Below, piece by piece: positions 6,813-14,937 of a DNA stretch of 33,116 nucleotides. This DNA is from a virus. The notes beneath the pieces are model-generated. The model made no database searches and was not told the DNA's origin. It saw only the letters and a program-made list of their open reading frames with translations. The translations under genes were made by a program, and so were the position numbers. Position 1 is the first letter of the stretch. Each line of letters begins with the position of its first letter. Where the stretch lies: positions 1 through 33,116 of IMG/VR virus record IMGVR_UViG_3300042934_000549; one strand, given 5' to 3'.

Positions 6813-8365
6813 TCGGTGACCTGGTCGACCGCGCCTTAGCGCCGTTCTTCCCGCGAGTAGTCGCCGAGCGCATGCGTGCCCGCAACGTGATTCTGGCCTT
6901 CGAGGCCGCCAAGCCTTCACGCACGCACAAGCCCAAGAAGCAGGCAAAAGACGCTGACAGCTCGTTGCACGGCTCGCTGAAATCCCTACGTGAGCAGTGC
7001 CGAAAGTTGGACGAGGACCACGACCTGGTCACAGGTCTGTTCGACCGGCTCGAGGAACGCGTGGTCGGCGGGCCTGGCATCGCTGTTGAGCCGATCCCCA
7101 TGCGCTACGACGGCACGGTGCATACAGCGTTTGCAGCGGCCATCAAATCGCTGTGGGCCGAATGGTCGCTGCGCCCTGAGACCTCTGGCGAGCTGACGCG
7201 CCCGCAGATGGAGCGGCTGGTGTGCCGCACCTGGTTGCGCGACGGGGAGGCCTTGGGGCAGATGCTCATGGGCAAGGTGCCAGGCTACACGCACCTGCAC
7301 GGTGTGCCCTTCGCCATCGAGCTGCTGGAGCCTGATTACCTGCCTATCGACTACGTCGACTACAGCGCCGGCATCGTCCAGGGCGTTGAGCGCGATAACT
7401 GGCGGCGGGTGATGGCTTACCACCTGCTCGATGGCCATCCGGGAGCCATGATTGGCCAGAAATGGGCGAGCAACACCAAGCGCGTGCCGGCCGATCGGGT
7501 GATTCACATCGCCAACCGCAAGCGCATTGGTCAGAACCGGGGCCAGCCGCTGCTGCACTCGGTGGTAATCCGCCTGGCGGACATCAAGGACTACGAGCAG
7601 AGCGAGCGTGTGGCCGCGCGGATCAGCGCCGCGCTGGCCATGTACATCAAAAAGGGCACGCCTGACGACTATGTGCCCCCAGGCCAGGGACAGAAGCAGG
7701 AGCAGCGGACCTTCCCGTTTGCGCCGGGCATGGTGATCGACAACCTGTTGCCCGGTGAGGAAGTCGGGACGATCGAGAGCAACCGGCCCAACCCGTTCCT
7801 TGAGGGGTTCCGTAACGGTCAGCTCAAGGCGGTTGCGGCGGGTGCGCGCAGCACCTATTCCAGCGTGGCCCGCAGTTACGACGGCACCTATTCGGCGCAG
7901 CGGCAAGAGTTGGTCGAGGGCCAGCTGGGCTATGACCTGCTGCAGCACGAGTTCATCGACTACTGGAGTCGGCCGACGTATCGCAACTTCCTTCGCATGG
8001 CAGTCATGAGTGGCCAGCTCAAGGTGCCGCCGGACGTGGACCAGCGGACGCTCTACGGCGCCTTCTATCAGGGGCCGGTCATGCCTTGGATTAATCCGGT
8101 GCATGAGGCGACCGCCTGGGAAATCCTGGTCAAGGCAGGCTTTGCCGACGAGGCCGAGGTGGCCCGATCGCGGCAGCGCAACCCGTCCGAACTCAAGGCC
8201 TCGCGGATCGCGGAGATTTCCGCCAACCGCGCGGCCGAGCTGGTCCTGAGTTCGGACTACTACCACCAAATCTACGGGAAGAACCAAACCGATGCAGATG
8301 CAAACAAGGAACCTGCCCCCGCCGCTGATGGAGCCGCAGGGGTCGGTCGGGACGACGACGGGTAA
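6809..8365 (+). CDS. Portal protein (lambda family)
   Basis: A 518-residue portal subunit; twelve copies would form the ring at the head vertex through which DNA passes. Family features visible are the early helical region (LREQCRKLDEDHDLVTGLFDRL), VVGGPGIAVEP, the RTWLRDGEALGQML motif, GVPFAIELLEPDYLPID, the ADRVIHIANRKRIGQNRGQPLL stretch split by a loop, and the conserved GARSTYSSVARSYDGTYSAQRQ segment near residue 360. The C-terminus is a low-complexity tail. The ATG overlaps the gpW stop in ATGA, and there is no strong ribosome-binding site, so translation is probably coupled to gpW. It overlaps the protease-capsid gene by 74 nt. Confidence 0.93.
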   Translation: MIGDLVDRALAPFFPRVVAERMRARNVILAFEAAKPSRTHKPKKQAKDADSSLHGSLKSLREQCRKLDEDHDLVTGLFDRLEERVVGGPGIAVEPIPMRYDGTVHTAFAAAIKSLWAEWSLRPETSGELTRPQMERLVCRTWLRDGEALGQMLMGKVPGYTHLHGVPFAIELLEPDYLPIDYVDYSAGIVQGVERDNWRRVMAYHLLDGHPGAMIGQKWASNTKRVPADRVIHIANRKRIGQNRGQPLLHSVVIRLADIKDYEQSERVAARISAALAMYIKKGTPDDYVPPGQGQKQEQRTFPFAPGMVIDNLLPGEEVGTIESNRPNPFLEGFRNGQLKAVAAGARSTYSSVARSYDGTYSAQRQELVEGQLGYDLLQHEFIDYWSRPTYRNFLRMAVMSGQLKVPPDVDQRTLYGAFYQGPVMPWINPVHEATAWEILVKAGFADEAEVARSRQRNPSELKASRIAEISANRAAELVLSSDYYHQIYGKNQTDADANKEPAPAADGAAGVGRDDDG

Positions 8366-10343
8366 CCCCGGAAGCAGCTGGTACACCATCAAGGCCGCTG
8401 CCACACGCGGCGTGGCCGAGGTGTATCTGTTCGGCGACATTGGCGACTGGGGAATCTCGGCGCAGCAGTTTGCCAACGACCTGCGCGCCGTGGGCGACGT
8501 GTCGCAGATCAACCTGCACATCAACTCGCCCGGCGGTGCCGTCTTCGAAGGCATGGCCATGTACAACCTGCTCAAGAGCCACAAGGCACGGGTGATCGGC
8601 ACCGTGGTCGGCCTGGCCGCGAGCATGGGCAGCGTGGTGGCCATGGCCTGCGACGAGATCCGCATGCCGGCCAACGCCATGATGATGGTTCACAAGCCCT
8701 GGGGCATCCAGGGCGGTGACGCCGAGGCGATGCGCAAGTACGCCGAAACCCTCGACAAGTTCGAGACCGGCATGGTGGCGGTGTACGTCGCCAAGACCGG
8801 CAAGAGTGTCGAAGAGGTCGAGGCGCTGCTGACGGCCGAAACCTGGATGACCGGCGCCGAGGCGGTCGCCCTGGGCTTTGCTGACACCTTGCTTGACCCG
8901 ATCGAAGCCTTCGCCACGATCAACTCCAACCGCCTGAAGGACTACACCAACATGCCCCCAGCTGCACAGCAACTCTTCACCCCACGCGGATCGGTCACCC
9001 CGCCTGCAGGCGGGCCAGCACCGACGCCTGGCAACCCCACCGAAACCGCCGAGCAGATCGCCGCGCGCGTCCTGGCGGCTGATGGTGCTCGCCGTACCGC
9101 CATTCAGGCGGCCTTCACTCCCTTCACCGGGCATGAAGCGCTGCGCGATACCTGCCTGAACGACACCAACTGCACACTCGAGCAGGCCAACGCCAAGCTG
9201 CTCGAGGTGATCGGCCAAGGTACGACCCCAACCGGCACCGTCCGCCACCATGGCCACGTCACCAACGGCAACCTGGTGGGCGACTCGGTTCGCGCTTCGA
9301 TCTACGCACGGGCCGGCCTGGACGAGCTGCAGCACGACAACGGCTTCAACTTCATGACCTTGCGCGAGCTGGCCCGTGCCTCGCTGGTCGAGCGCGGTGT
9401 GGGCGTCTCGACGCTCAACGTCATGAACATGGTCGGTCTGGCCTTTACTCACGGCTTGAGCGACTTCGGCAACATCCTGCTCGATGCGGCCTACAAGTCG
9501 CTGCTGGCGGGCTGGGAGAAGTCCGAAGAGACGTATCACCTGTGGACCAAGAAAGGCCGCTTGAGCGACTTCAAGATCGCCAACCGGGTAGGCCTGGGGT
9601 CGTTCTCGTCGCTGCGCGAGGTGCGTCCTGGTGCCGATTACAAGAACATCACCCTGGGCGACACCGGGGAGACCATCCAGCTGGCCACCTACGGCGAGCT
9701 GTTCACCATCAACCGTCAGGCGATCATCAACGACGATCTCGATGCGCTGACCGCGATCCCGCGCCTGATGGGTGAGGCGGCTCGGGCCACCATCGGCGAC
9801 CTGGTCTACGACCTGTTGACCAAAAACGGCAAGATGAAGGACGGCAAACCGCTGTTCGATGCCTCGCGCAAGAACCTCTTCACCGGCGCCGCTTCCAAGC
9901 TGTCGATTGAGGCCATGAGCGCGGCCAAGACTGCGATGGCCCTGCAGCAGGCCACGGTGGTCAAGGACGCCAAGCCGCGTCCGTTGAACATCCGTCCGGC
10001 CTTCCTGCTGTGCCCGGTGGCCCTGGAAGACAAAGCCAATCAGCTGATCCGCTCGGCCTCGGTACCGGGCGCCGAAACCAATGCCGGCATCGACAACCCG
10101 ATCCGCAACTTCGCCCAGGTCATCGCCGAGCCGCGACTGGACGCGGATTCCTCGAGTGCTTACTACCTGGCGGCCAAGCAAGGGGCCGACACCATCGAAG
10201 TGGCTTACCTGGACGGCATCGAGACGCCGTATTTCGACCAGCAGGAAGGCTTCACCAGCGACGGTATCGCCTCCAAGGTCCGCATCGATGCCGGCGTGTC
10301 CGCGCTCGATGCTCGCGGCTTGAACAAGTCCGCCGGCCAGTAA
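8292..10343 (+). CDS. ClpP-like prohead protease fused to major capsid protein
   Basis: A single 683-residue frame with two domains. Residues about 30-205 form a ClpP/S14-type protease: HINSPGGAVFEGMAMYNLL, nucleophile Ser about 111 in GLAASMGS, and His about 134 in MMVHKPW. The usual third acid may be Glu about 183 in TAETWMTGAEA (inference). After a Pro/Thr/Gly linker (about 230-265), residues 330-683 look like a Mu-gpT-type major capsid protein (FMTLRELARASL, LWTKKGRLSDFKIANRV, FTINRQAIINDDLDALTAIPRLMGEAA). Such fusions are known in phages: the protease domain would act as or with the scaffold and be cut away to leave the mature shell protein. ATG codons at 8298 and 8328 are other possible starts; GGGAAG before 8292 favours that one. 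Confidence 0.93.
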   Translation: MQMQTRNLPPPLMEPQGSVGTTTGNPGSSWYTIKAAATRGVAEVYLFGDIGDWGISAQQFANDLRAVGDVSQINLHINSPGGAVFEGMAMYNLLKSHKARVIGTVVGLAASMGSVVAMACDEIRMPANAMMMVHKPWGIQGGDAEAMRKYAETLDKFETGMVAVYVAKTGKSVEEVEALLTAETWMTGAEAVALGFADTLLDPIEAFATINSNRLKDYTNMPPAAQQLFTPRGSVTPPAGGPAPTPGNPTETAEQIAARVLAADGARRTAIQAAFTPFTGHEALRDTCLNDTNCTLEQANAKLLEVIGQGTTPTGTVRHHGHVTNGNLVGDSVRASIYARAGLDELQHDNGFNFMTLRELARASLVERGVGVSTLNVMNMVGLAFTHGLSDFGNILLDAAYKSLLAGWEKSEETYHLWTKKGRLSDFKIANRVGLGSFSSLREVRPGADYKNITLGDTGETIQLATYGELFTINRQAIINDDLDALTAIPRLMGEAARATIGDLVYDLLTKNGKMKDGKPLFDASRKNLFTGAASKLSIEAMSAAKTAMALQQATVVKDAKPRPLNIRPAFLLCPVALEDKANQLIRSASVPGAETNAGIDNPIRNFAQVIAEPRLDADSSSAYYLAAKQGADTIEVAYLDGIETPYFDQQEGFTSDGIASKVRIDAGVSALDARGLNKSAGQ

Positions 10344-10362
10344 GCCGCGCGCAATGCCAAAC

Positions 10363-10385
10363 ACCCCGCACCTGCGGGGTTTGTT
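10363..10385 (+). terminator. Hairpin between capsid and cement genes
   Basis: ACCCCGC (10363-10369), loop ACCT, GCGGGGT (10374-10380), then TTGTTGTTT and a TGGAG ribosome-binding site (10391-10395). It is probably a partial terminator or RNA-stability element in the late transcript. The stem and tail recur at 23645. Confidence 0.45.
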
Positions 10386-10405
10386 GTTTCTGGAGAAAGA
10401 GAATC

Positions 10406-10720
10406 ATGGCGACCAACTATGTGAACAGTGGCGACACCGTCACCCTGCCGGCGCCGACCGGCGGATCGGAGAAGGGCGTGCCCCAGGTCATCAACGACCT
10501 AGCTGTCATGCCGCTGGAAAGCGGCCCCAAGGGCACGCTCATCACCTATCGCACGACCGGGGCCTGGAACGTCCCGGCTGACGCGTCCCTCAAGGCCGGC
10601 AACGCGGCCAGCGTGAAGGACGGCGCGATGGTCGCGCCGGGTACGGAAGGCTCCAAGCCCTACGGCAAGCTGCTGAGCGATTCCGCCGGCGGCTATGCCG
10701 AAGTGCTGATCGTGCAGTGA
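10406..10720 (+). CDS. Capsid cement/decoration protein (DUF2190-like)
   Basis: A 104-residue beta-rich protein of the type found directly after the major capsid gene. MATNYVNSGDTVTLPAPTGG, GVPQVINDLAVMPLESGPKGTLITY and the ending GGYAEVLIVQ resemble DUF2190 capsid-stabilising proteins, which bind the outside of the expanded shell. TGGAG lies 10 nt before the ATG, downstream of a GC-rich hairpin. Such proteins are made in many copies, which fits a strong ribosome-binding site. Assignment is by pattern and position. Confidence 0.72.
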   Translation: MATNYVNSGDTVTLPAPTGGSEKGVPQVINDLAVMPLESGPKGTLITYRTTGAWNVPADASLKAGNAASVKDGAMVAPGTEGSKPYGKLLSDSAGGYAEVLIVQ

Positions 10721-11094
10721 TGGCGACGGCATCGAGCTTTCGAGAGCGCGCGGCCCGGCGCCTGGACGGACCCATTCTGCGACGTGTCGGCGATCGAGCC
10801 ACGCTTGCCGATGGCCGTTCGGTGCAGGGCATCTTCGAAAACCCCTTCCACGATCCCCAGCTGGGCAGCAAGCGCCTGGCCTCGAGCATCAACGCCGAGG
10901 CGGCGCGCGAACCCCAGTTCAGTCTACCGGTAGCCAACGCGGCCGGCCTGGGCAAGGGGGCGGCTCTGACCATCGAGCTGGCCCCCGAGGACGGCGGCGG
11001 GGCGTACACCGTGGTACGGCCGGAGCCGGACGGTACCGGCTGGGTAACCCTGATCCTGACGGTGAAGCATGAGCGAACAGCAGACATCACCTAG
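10720..11094 (+). CDS. Probable head-tail connector (lambda FII / Phage_attach-like)
   Basis: A 124-residue protein whose ATG overlaps the stop of the cement gene (TGATG). A basic N-terminus (SFRERAARRLDGPILRRVGD) is followed by a beta-rich part (TLADGRSVQGIFENPFHDPQ, FSLPVANAAGLGKGAALTIEL, GGAYTVVRPEPDGTGWVTLIL). Length and position match the small connector proteins that join the closed head to the tail (lambda FII is 117 residues). The IFENPF segment and GWVTLIL ending are the parts I find most like that family. The assignment is moderate; it could be a different completion protein. Confidence 0.55.
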   Translation: MATASSFRERAARRLDGPILRRVGDRATLADGRSVQGIFENPFHDPQLGSKRLASSINAEAAREPQFSLPVANAAGLGKGAALTIELAPEDGGGAYTVVRPEPDGTGWVTLILTVKHERTADIT

Positions 11095-11611
11095 CGAGCT
11101 GACCCAGTTGCACACGGCCATGACCGAGGCCATGACCCAGGCGCTGCCGCAGCTGCAGAACATCGCGGCGTATCCGGTGCTCGAGGCCGGCATGAAACTG
11201 CCGGCGCTGTTCTATGCCATCACCGGCATGGCCCCTGGGCCGGACCCCGGCGACGGCCGCACCTGCATCGTGGCCACTTTCGAGGCCTTGATACTGGTCG
11301 AGGAGATCCGCGAACAGGCGCCGCTGCAGGCTGCGATCCTGGCCAGCAAGCTGGTCAAGTTGCTGGACGGACAGTATTGGGATCTGGACTTCGTCGACCA
11401 GACCCATGACGTGCAGGCCATGCCGTCGGAAATCACGCCGGAGCTGCTGAAATGCGTCGGCTGGTCTGTGCAGTGGCGGCAGGATGTCTACCTAGGCGAC
11501 ACCGAATGGCCGTGGCCAGACGAGCCGCCGGGGTCGCTGGTCTTCGCTTTCGATCCCCAGTCCGGGCCGAGCCACGAAGGCCACTATCAGGCGCCGGAGA
11601 GTCTGGCATGA
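11069..11611 (+). CDS. Probable tail completion/terminator protein
   Basis: A 180-residue protein that overlaps the preceding gene by 26 nt and ends in an ATGA overlap with the baseplate spike gene V. An N-terminal helix ([20 protein letters not shown]) leads to [22 protein letters not shown] and a beta strand with an alternating pattern ([16 protein letters not shown]). This resembles tail-terminator or gp37-like completion proteins that cap the tail tube at the head end. The C-terminal part ([15 protein letters not shown], then a Pro-rich tail) is beta-like. Position between connector and V is the main support. Confidence 0.45.
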   Translation: MSEQQTSPSELTQLHTAMTEAMTQALPQLQNIAAYPVLEAGMKLPALFYAITGMAPGPDPGDGRTCIVATFEALILVEEIREQAPLQAAILASKLVKLLDGQYWDLDFVDQTHDVQAMPSEITPELLKCVGWSVQWRQDVYLGDTEWPWPDEPPGSLVFAFDPQSGPSHEGHYQAPESLA

Positions 11612-12210
11612 GCTACGCGGCGGCCCAGGCCGATCGCATGCTGGCAGGCCTGGTGATCCCCTGCTACGTCGTGGGGGTGGACCTGGCGGCCGGCAAGGTG
11701 CGCGTGTCAGACGGTGGCGACTGGACCAGTGCCTGGGTGCGTTGGCATGCCCTGGCCGCCGGCAAGGCACGGCACTGGCGAGCACCAAGCCTGGGCGAGC
11801 AGGGTGCGCTGGTCAGTCCAAGCGGCGAGCCGGCGCAGGGCACGTTTGTGCCAGGACTGTACGGCAACGCCGGCCCGCAGCCGGACAACCGCGACCACGT
11901 CGAGGTATGGCGCTTCGACGATGGCGGTTCGCTGGTCTACGACTGGCAGGCCAAGAGCTACACCATCACGCTGCCCAGCGGCACGGTCACCACCAAGGTC
12001 GGCAGCAGTACGGCGGTGATCACCGACGACACCATCACCGCCAAGACCGCGACGGCATCGGTCGAGGCCCAGGCGGTCACGGTCAAGGCACCGAGCATCA
12101 CCCTGCAGGGCGACGTTCAAGTCGACGGCGCGTTACGCGTAACGGGCGACATCTTCGGCGGTGCAAGGATCATCGATACCGCTGGCAACACCCCCAACCA
12201 CAAGCATTGA
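11608..12210 (+). CDS. V: Baseplate assembly protein V (central spike)
   Basis: A 200-residue P2 gpV-type spike that forms the tip of the contractile tail and pierces the outer membrane. Residues 1-95 give an OB-fold ([50 protein letters not shown]). The C-terminal half is an alternating beta-helix sequence ([38 protein letters not shown]). The end [17 protein letters not shown] carries the HxH pair that binds metal at the needle apex in P2-type spikes. The ATG lies in an ATGA overlap with the preceding gene. A GTTACGCGTAAC palindrome is embedded near the 3' end, using codons TTA and GTA that this gene otherwise avoids. Confidence 0.92.
   Translation: MSYAAAQADRMLAGLVIPCYVVGVDLAAGKVRVSDGGDWTSAWVRWHALAAGKARHWRAPSLGEQGALVSPSGEPAQGTFVPGLYGNAGPQPDNRDHVEVWRFDDGGSLVYDWQAKSYTITLPSGTVTTKVGSSTAVITDDTITAKTATASVEAQAVTVKAPSITLQGDVQVDGALRVTGDIFGGARIIDTAGNTPNHKH
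12132..12143. repeat. GTTACGCGTAAC palindrome, copy 2 (inside gene V)
   Basis: A perfect copy of the 12-bp palindrome at 4476. It is read here in a different frame (codons TTA CGC GTA), so conservation of the DNA is not explained by a shared peptide. Confidence 0.5.
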
Positions 12211-12217
12211 GGCAGGC

Positions 12218-12511
12218 ATGGCTGACAGCAAGACACGCGGACCTATCAACGGGGTCGACAGCGAAACGGTGGCCACCATGGTCGATCACCAGATCACCGG
12301 GCAGTTTGATCAGCACCGCATGCGCAACTTCTGGTGCCGGCTGCTGGCCGGTGACAACGACCCCGAGGTCATTGCCGACGGCCTGTGCCGGGCATTGAGC
12401 AGTGGCCATTACATCCAGGCCCCGGCACGCCATGTGACGGTGAATCTGGCAGTCCAGGGCAGCGTTGACGCCGAGGCCCTGGTGGCTGAGGTCCGGCAGG
12501 CGCTCGCGTAA
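12218..12511 (+). CDS. Small conserved phage protein between V and W, unknown
   Basis: A 97-residue protein starting 7 nt after the V stop, with GAGG close to the ATG. The first half (SETVATMVDHQITGQFDQHRMRNFWCRLLAGDNDPEVIADGLCRAL) is helical. The C-terminus (HVTVNLAVQGSVDAEALVAEVRQAL) is a strand plus helix of the kind seen at the C-termini of tape-measure and baseplate-associated proteins. I do not recognise the family. Its place within the baseplate operon suggests a tail or assembly role. Confidence 0.6.
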   Translation: MADSKTRGPINGVDSETVATMVDHQITGQFDQHRMRNFWCRLLAGDNDPEVIADGLCRALSSGHYIQAPARHVTVNLAVQGSVDAEALVAEVRQALA

Positions 12512-12538
12512 CACGATCACCCCACATCAACCTCTTCC

Positions 12539-12563
12539 AAGGCCCGCCGCGTGCGGGCCTTTT
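12539..12563 (+). terminator. Hairpin with short T tract upstream of the 12578 gene
   Basis: AAGGCCCGC (12539-12547) and GCGGGCCTT (12553-12561) form a perfect 9-bp stem with loop CGCGT, followed by TT and then CATTGGAG, the ribosome-binding site of the next gene. It has the shape of an intrinsic terminator inside the late operon. Confidence 0.5.
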
Positions 12564-12577
12564 CATTGGAGCCACAC

Positions 12578-12820
12578 ATGGCCACGAAAAAGACTACTGC
12601 TGCAGAAGATCCAGTTACCACCACCGAAACCGCACCGGCACCGGCCCCCGCACCGGCGCAGGTGACGTTCCGCGACACTGTTTTCACCTCTCGCGTGCTG
12701 ATCCTGCCGGACAGCATGCGCGAATTGCCCGTGCGTGCTCACCTAGTGAGCGTTGCCGAGGACGACGCCGAGGCCATGGCCTTCCTGCAGGCGCATTCGG
12801 ACCTGGTGCGCGAGGGCTGA
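12578..12820 (+). CDS. Small phage protein, unknown
   Basis: An 80-residue protein. The first 30 residues are low-complexity Thr/Ala/Pro/Glu (TTTETAPAPAPAPAQ). The rest is a compact domain (VTFRDTVFTSRVLILPDSMRELPVRAHLVSVAEDDAEAMAFLQAH). A TTGGAG site lies 6 nt before the ATG, directly after a terminator-like hairpin. It precedes baseplate gene W and was probably gained or kept as a unit with the hairpin. I do not recognise the function. Confidence 0.62.
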   Translation: MATKKTTAAEDPVTTTETAPAPAPAPAQVTFRDTVFTSRVLILPDSMRELPVRAHLVSVAEDDAEAMAFLQAHSDLVREG

Positions 12821-12824
12821 CCCC

Positions 12825-13151
12825 ATGATCGGCGTCGACCGCAACACGGGGCTGTCGCTGTCCGGGGTTGACCACCTCAAGCAGTCCATCGGCGACATCC
12901 TGACGACCCCGGTAGGGAGTCGGCGCATGCGTCCGGCTTACGGCAGCACCTTGCGCCGCTACGTCGACATGCCGGTCAACGACGGTTGGAAAAGTGCCGT
13001 GCAGGCCGAGGTTGCCCGCTCACTGGGCCGCTGGGAGCCGCGCATTAAGCTCGAGCGGGTCCAGGTGGTCTCGGTGATCGACGGACAGATCGGCCTGTGC
13101 CTAAGCGGCGAATACCTGGGCAACGCCCTGGTCGTGGAGGTCAGTGCATGA
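12825..13151 (+). CDS. W: Baseplate protein W (gp25-like)
   Basis: A 108-residue P2 gpW/T4 gp25-type wedge protein. The family core is clear: LSGVDHLKQSIGDILTTPVGSRRMRPAYGSTLRRYVDMPVND, with the LxTpxGsRxMrPxyGs motif, then WEPRIKLERVQV and a beta ending (GQIGLCLSGEYLGNALVVEVSA). It links the central hub to the outer baseplate and starts sheath contraction. The gene follows the preceding stop by 4 nt and ends in an ATGA overlap with J, the usual W-J-I order. Confidence 0.92.
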   Translation: MIGVDRNTGLSLSGVDHLKQSIGDILTTPVGSRRMRPAYGSTLRRYVDMPVNDGWKSAVQAEVARSLGRWEPRIKLERVQVVSVIDGQIGLCLSGEYLGNALVVEVSA

Positions 13152-14128
13152 TCGATCTTTCTCTACTGCCACCACCGGACGTGGTGGAAACGCTCGAGTA
13201 CGAAGCGCTGTATCAGGAAGTGCTCGACAACTTTCGCGAGCAGATGGGCGATCAATGGACGGCGCTGCTCGAATCTGATCCGGTCGTGAAGCTGCTCGAG
13301 GTCGCGGCCTACCAGAAGATGCTCGGCCGGGCGCGCACCAACGATGCGGCCAAGTCGAGCCTGCTGGCTTATGCCAAGGGCGCCGACCTGGACAACCGCG
13401 CTGCCGACTACGAGGTCACGCGCCTGACCCTGGTGCCGGCCGATCCTGACGCAGTGCCGCCGGTCGAGGCCGTCATGGAAAAGGACGAGCCACTGCGCTA
13501 CCGCACCCGGCTGTCGCTCGAGGCCCTGTCCGTTGCCGGCAGTCGCGGTGCCTACGAGTACCACGGCCTCAGTGCCTCGGCGAGCGTGGGCAGCGTGTCG
13601 GTGGACTCGCCGACCTTTGTCGGGGTCGCGGTACCGGAGGCTGTGCGCGCGCAGTTGCCGGCCGGGGCCATCGTCCTGGTCTGCGATTACGACGCAGGCC
13701 TGGCCAACCCGCTGCCCGGCGACGTGTCCCTGGCTGTACTGCCACGGCTGGACAGTCAGGAGAAGCCGCAAGCGCTGGTGGACCTGGTGCAGGCTGCGCT
13801 GTCTGCCGAGACGGTGCGACCGCTCACCGATCGACCGCGTGCCCAGCTGGGCCAGCCGGTGGACTTCAAGGTGGTGGCCACGCTCGAGCTGGACAGCGGC
13901 CCGGAGCCTGCCGTGGTCAAGAAGGCTGCACAAGCCAGCCTGGACGCGGCCATTGCCAAGGCGCGGGATCTGGAAGGCGAACTGTCGTTGTCGGCCATCT
14001 ACGCCGCGCTGCACGTCAGCGGGGTGCAGCGCGTCGACCTGGTCCAGCCCAAGGGCGACGTGCTGAGCGATAAGCGTCACTACCCCAACTGCACCGGCAT
14101 CGCGCTGGATACGAAGGTGGTGACGTGA
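13148..14128 (+). CDS. J: Baseplate protein J
   Basis: A 326-residue P2 gpJ-type wedge protein. Visible family parts are the start (LPPPDVVETLEYEALYQEVLDNF), LLESDPVVKLLEVAAYQKMLGRARTNDAAKSSLLAYAKGADLD with its conserved GxDLD, RTRLSLEALSVAGSRGAYEYHGLSAS, and the C-terminal repeat-like domain with LSLSAIYAALHVSGVQRVDLVQP. It forms the wedge arms that open when the tail fires. Overlaps of 4 nt at both ends (W at the start, I with a GTG at the end) show tight translational coupling. Confidence 0.93.
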   Translation: MIDLSLLPPPDVVETLEYEALYQEVLDNFREQMGDQWTALLESDPVVKLLEVAAYQKMLGRARTNDAAKSSLLAYAKGADLDNRAADYEVTRLTLVPADPDAVPPVEAVMEKDEPLRYRTRLSLEALSVAGSRGAYEYHGLSASASVGSVSVDSPTFVGVAVPEAVRAQLPAGAIVLVCDYDAGLANPLPGDVSLAVLPRLDSQEKPQALVDLVQAALSAETVRPLTDRPRAQLGQPVDFKVVATLELDSGPEPAVVKKAAQASLDAAIAKARDLEGELSLSAIYAALHVSGVQRVDLVQPKGDVLSDKRHYPNCTGIALDTKVVT

Positions 14129-14937
14129 GCCTGCTACCGCCCAATGCGACCCAGCTCGAGCGCGCGCTGGAAGTGGCCTGCGACCAGAACGTCGACCCCG
14201 ACATCATCCGTGGGGTCGCGGACTCGGCGCGCTGTCCGCCGAACTTCCTGCCCTGGCTTGGCTGGGCGATGAAGGTCGAGGGCTGGGAGGCGGCCAATAC
14301 CGAGGATCAGCAGCGCGCCCTGATCCGTCAGGCGATACCGATCCACAAGACCAAGGGCACGGTCGGTGCTATCCGCCGGGTACTGCGGGCGGTGAACGTC
14401 AACGCCGATCTCAAGGACTGGCGGGAGATCCCAAACGGGGTGCCGTACACCTTCCAGGTCACGGCCTGGGCCAACGAGAACCGAGGCGGTGAAGGCACGA
14501 TCATTTCGCCGCAGCTCGAGCAGCGGCTACGCGCCCTGGTTGACGCGGCGAAGAACGAGCGCAGTCACTACACCTTCCGGCTCGGGGCACGCTTCGACGG
14601 TGGTCTGCTGGCTGCCAGTGCAAGCCAGGCCTGGAGCGTTTGCCGGCGCACGGCCGAGGCGCAGCCGGTGCCACTTGATCCCTCGGCGCAGACCCTGCAG
14701 CTGGCCAACGCCACGCAAGGGCAGGCGCTGCACCGCACGACCCTGGAAGCGACGGCCGTACCGCTGCCGGCGTCGGCCCAGGCCCTGCAATGGGCCAACG
14801 CAACCCAAGCGCGCATGGTGTCTCGAGGCTTTGCCGAGGCGCTAGGCGTACCGATCCATGTTCAGGCAAGCGTGCAGGTCGCCAATGCGGCCCGCGCCCG
14901 TATCGTCGTGCGCGGCACGATGGAGGCTGTTTTATGA
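14125..14937 (+). CDS. I: Tail protein I with a C-terminal three-fold repeat
   Basis: A 270-residue P2 gpI-type baseplate protein. The first 160 residues match the family: LLPPNATQLERALE, PPNFLPWLGWAMKVEGWE, QRALIRQAIPIHKTKGTVGAIRRVLRA and AANERSHYTFRLGA-like (here AAKNERSHYTFRLGAR). It starts at a GTG overlapping the J stop. Residues 178-266 are unusual: three tandem units of about 30 residues (EAQPVPLDPSAQTLQLANATQ..., EATAVPLPASAQALQWANATQ..., EALGVPIHVQASVQVANAA...). The repeats probably form a rod or fibre-docking surface (inference). P2 gpI is about 176 residues, so this copy is longer by about the size of the repeat block. Confidence 0.88.
   Translation: MSLLPPNATQLERALEVACDQNVDPDIIRGVADSARCPPNFLPWLGWAMKVEGWEAANTEDQQRALIRQAIPIHKTKGTVGAIRRVLRAVNVNADLKDWREIPNGVPYTFQVTAWANENRGGEGTIISPQLEQRLRALVDAAKNERSHYTFRLGARFDGGLLAASASQAWSVCRRTAEAQPVPLDPSAQTLQLANATQGQALHRTTLEATAVPLPASAQALQWANATQARMVSRGFAEALGVPIHVQASVQVANAARARIVVRGTMEAVL

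Noticed and set aside
6986-8680. Long minus-strand open frame opposite the portal gene
   Set aside because: Shadow of the portal gene; no motif seen.
8193-10364. Very long minus-strand open frame opposite the protease-capsid gene
   Set aside because: GC-rich codon bias leaves the opposite strand open. The translation has no recognisable domain, and the plus strand encodes a clear capsid protein.
14600-14930. Possible diversity-generating retroelement in the tail region, prompted by the repeats
   Set aside because: No reverse transcriptase gene and no template/variable repeat pair are seen; the repeats are in-frame protein repeats.
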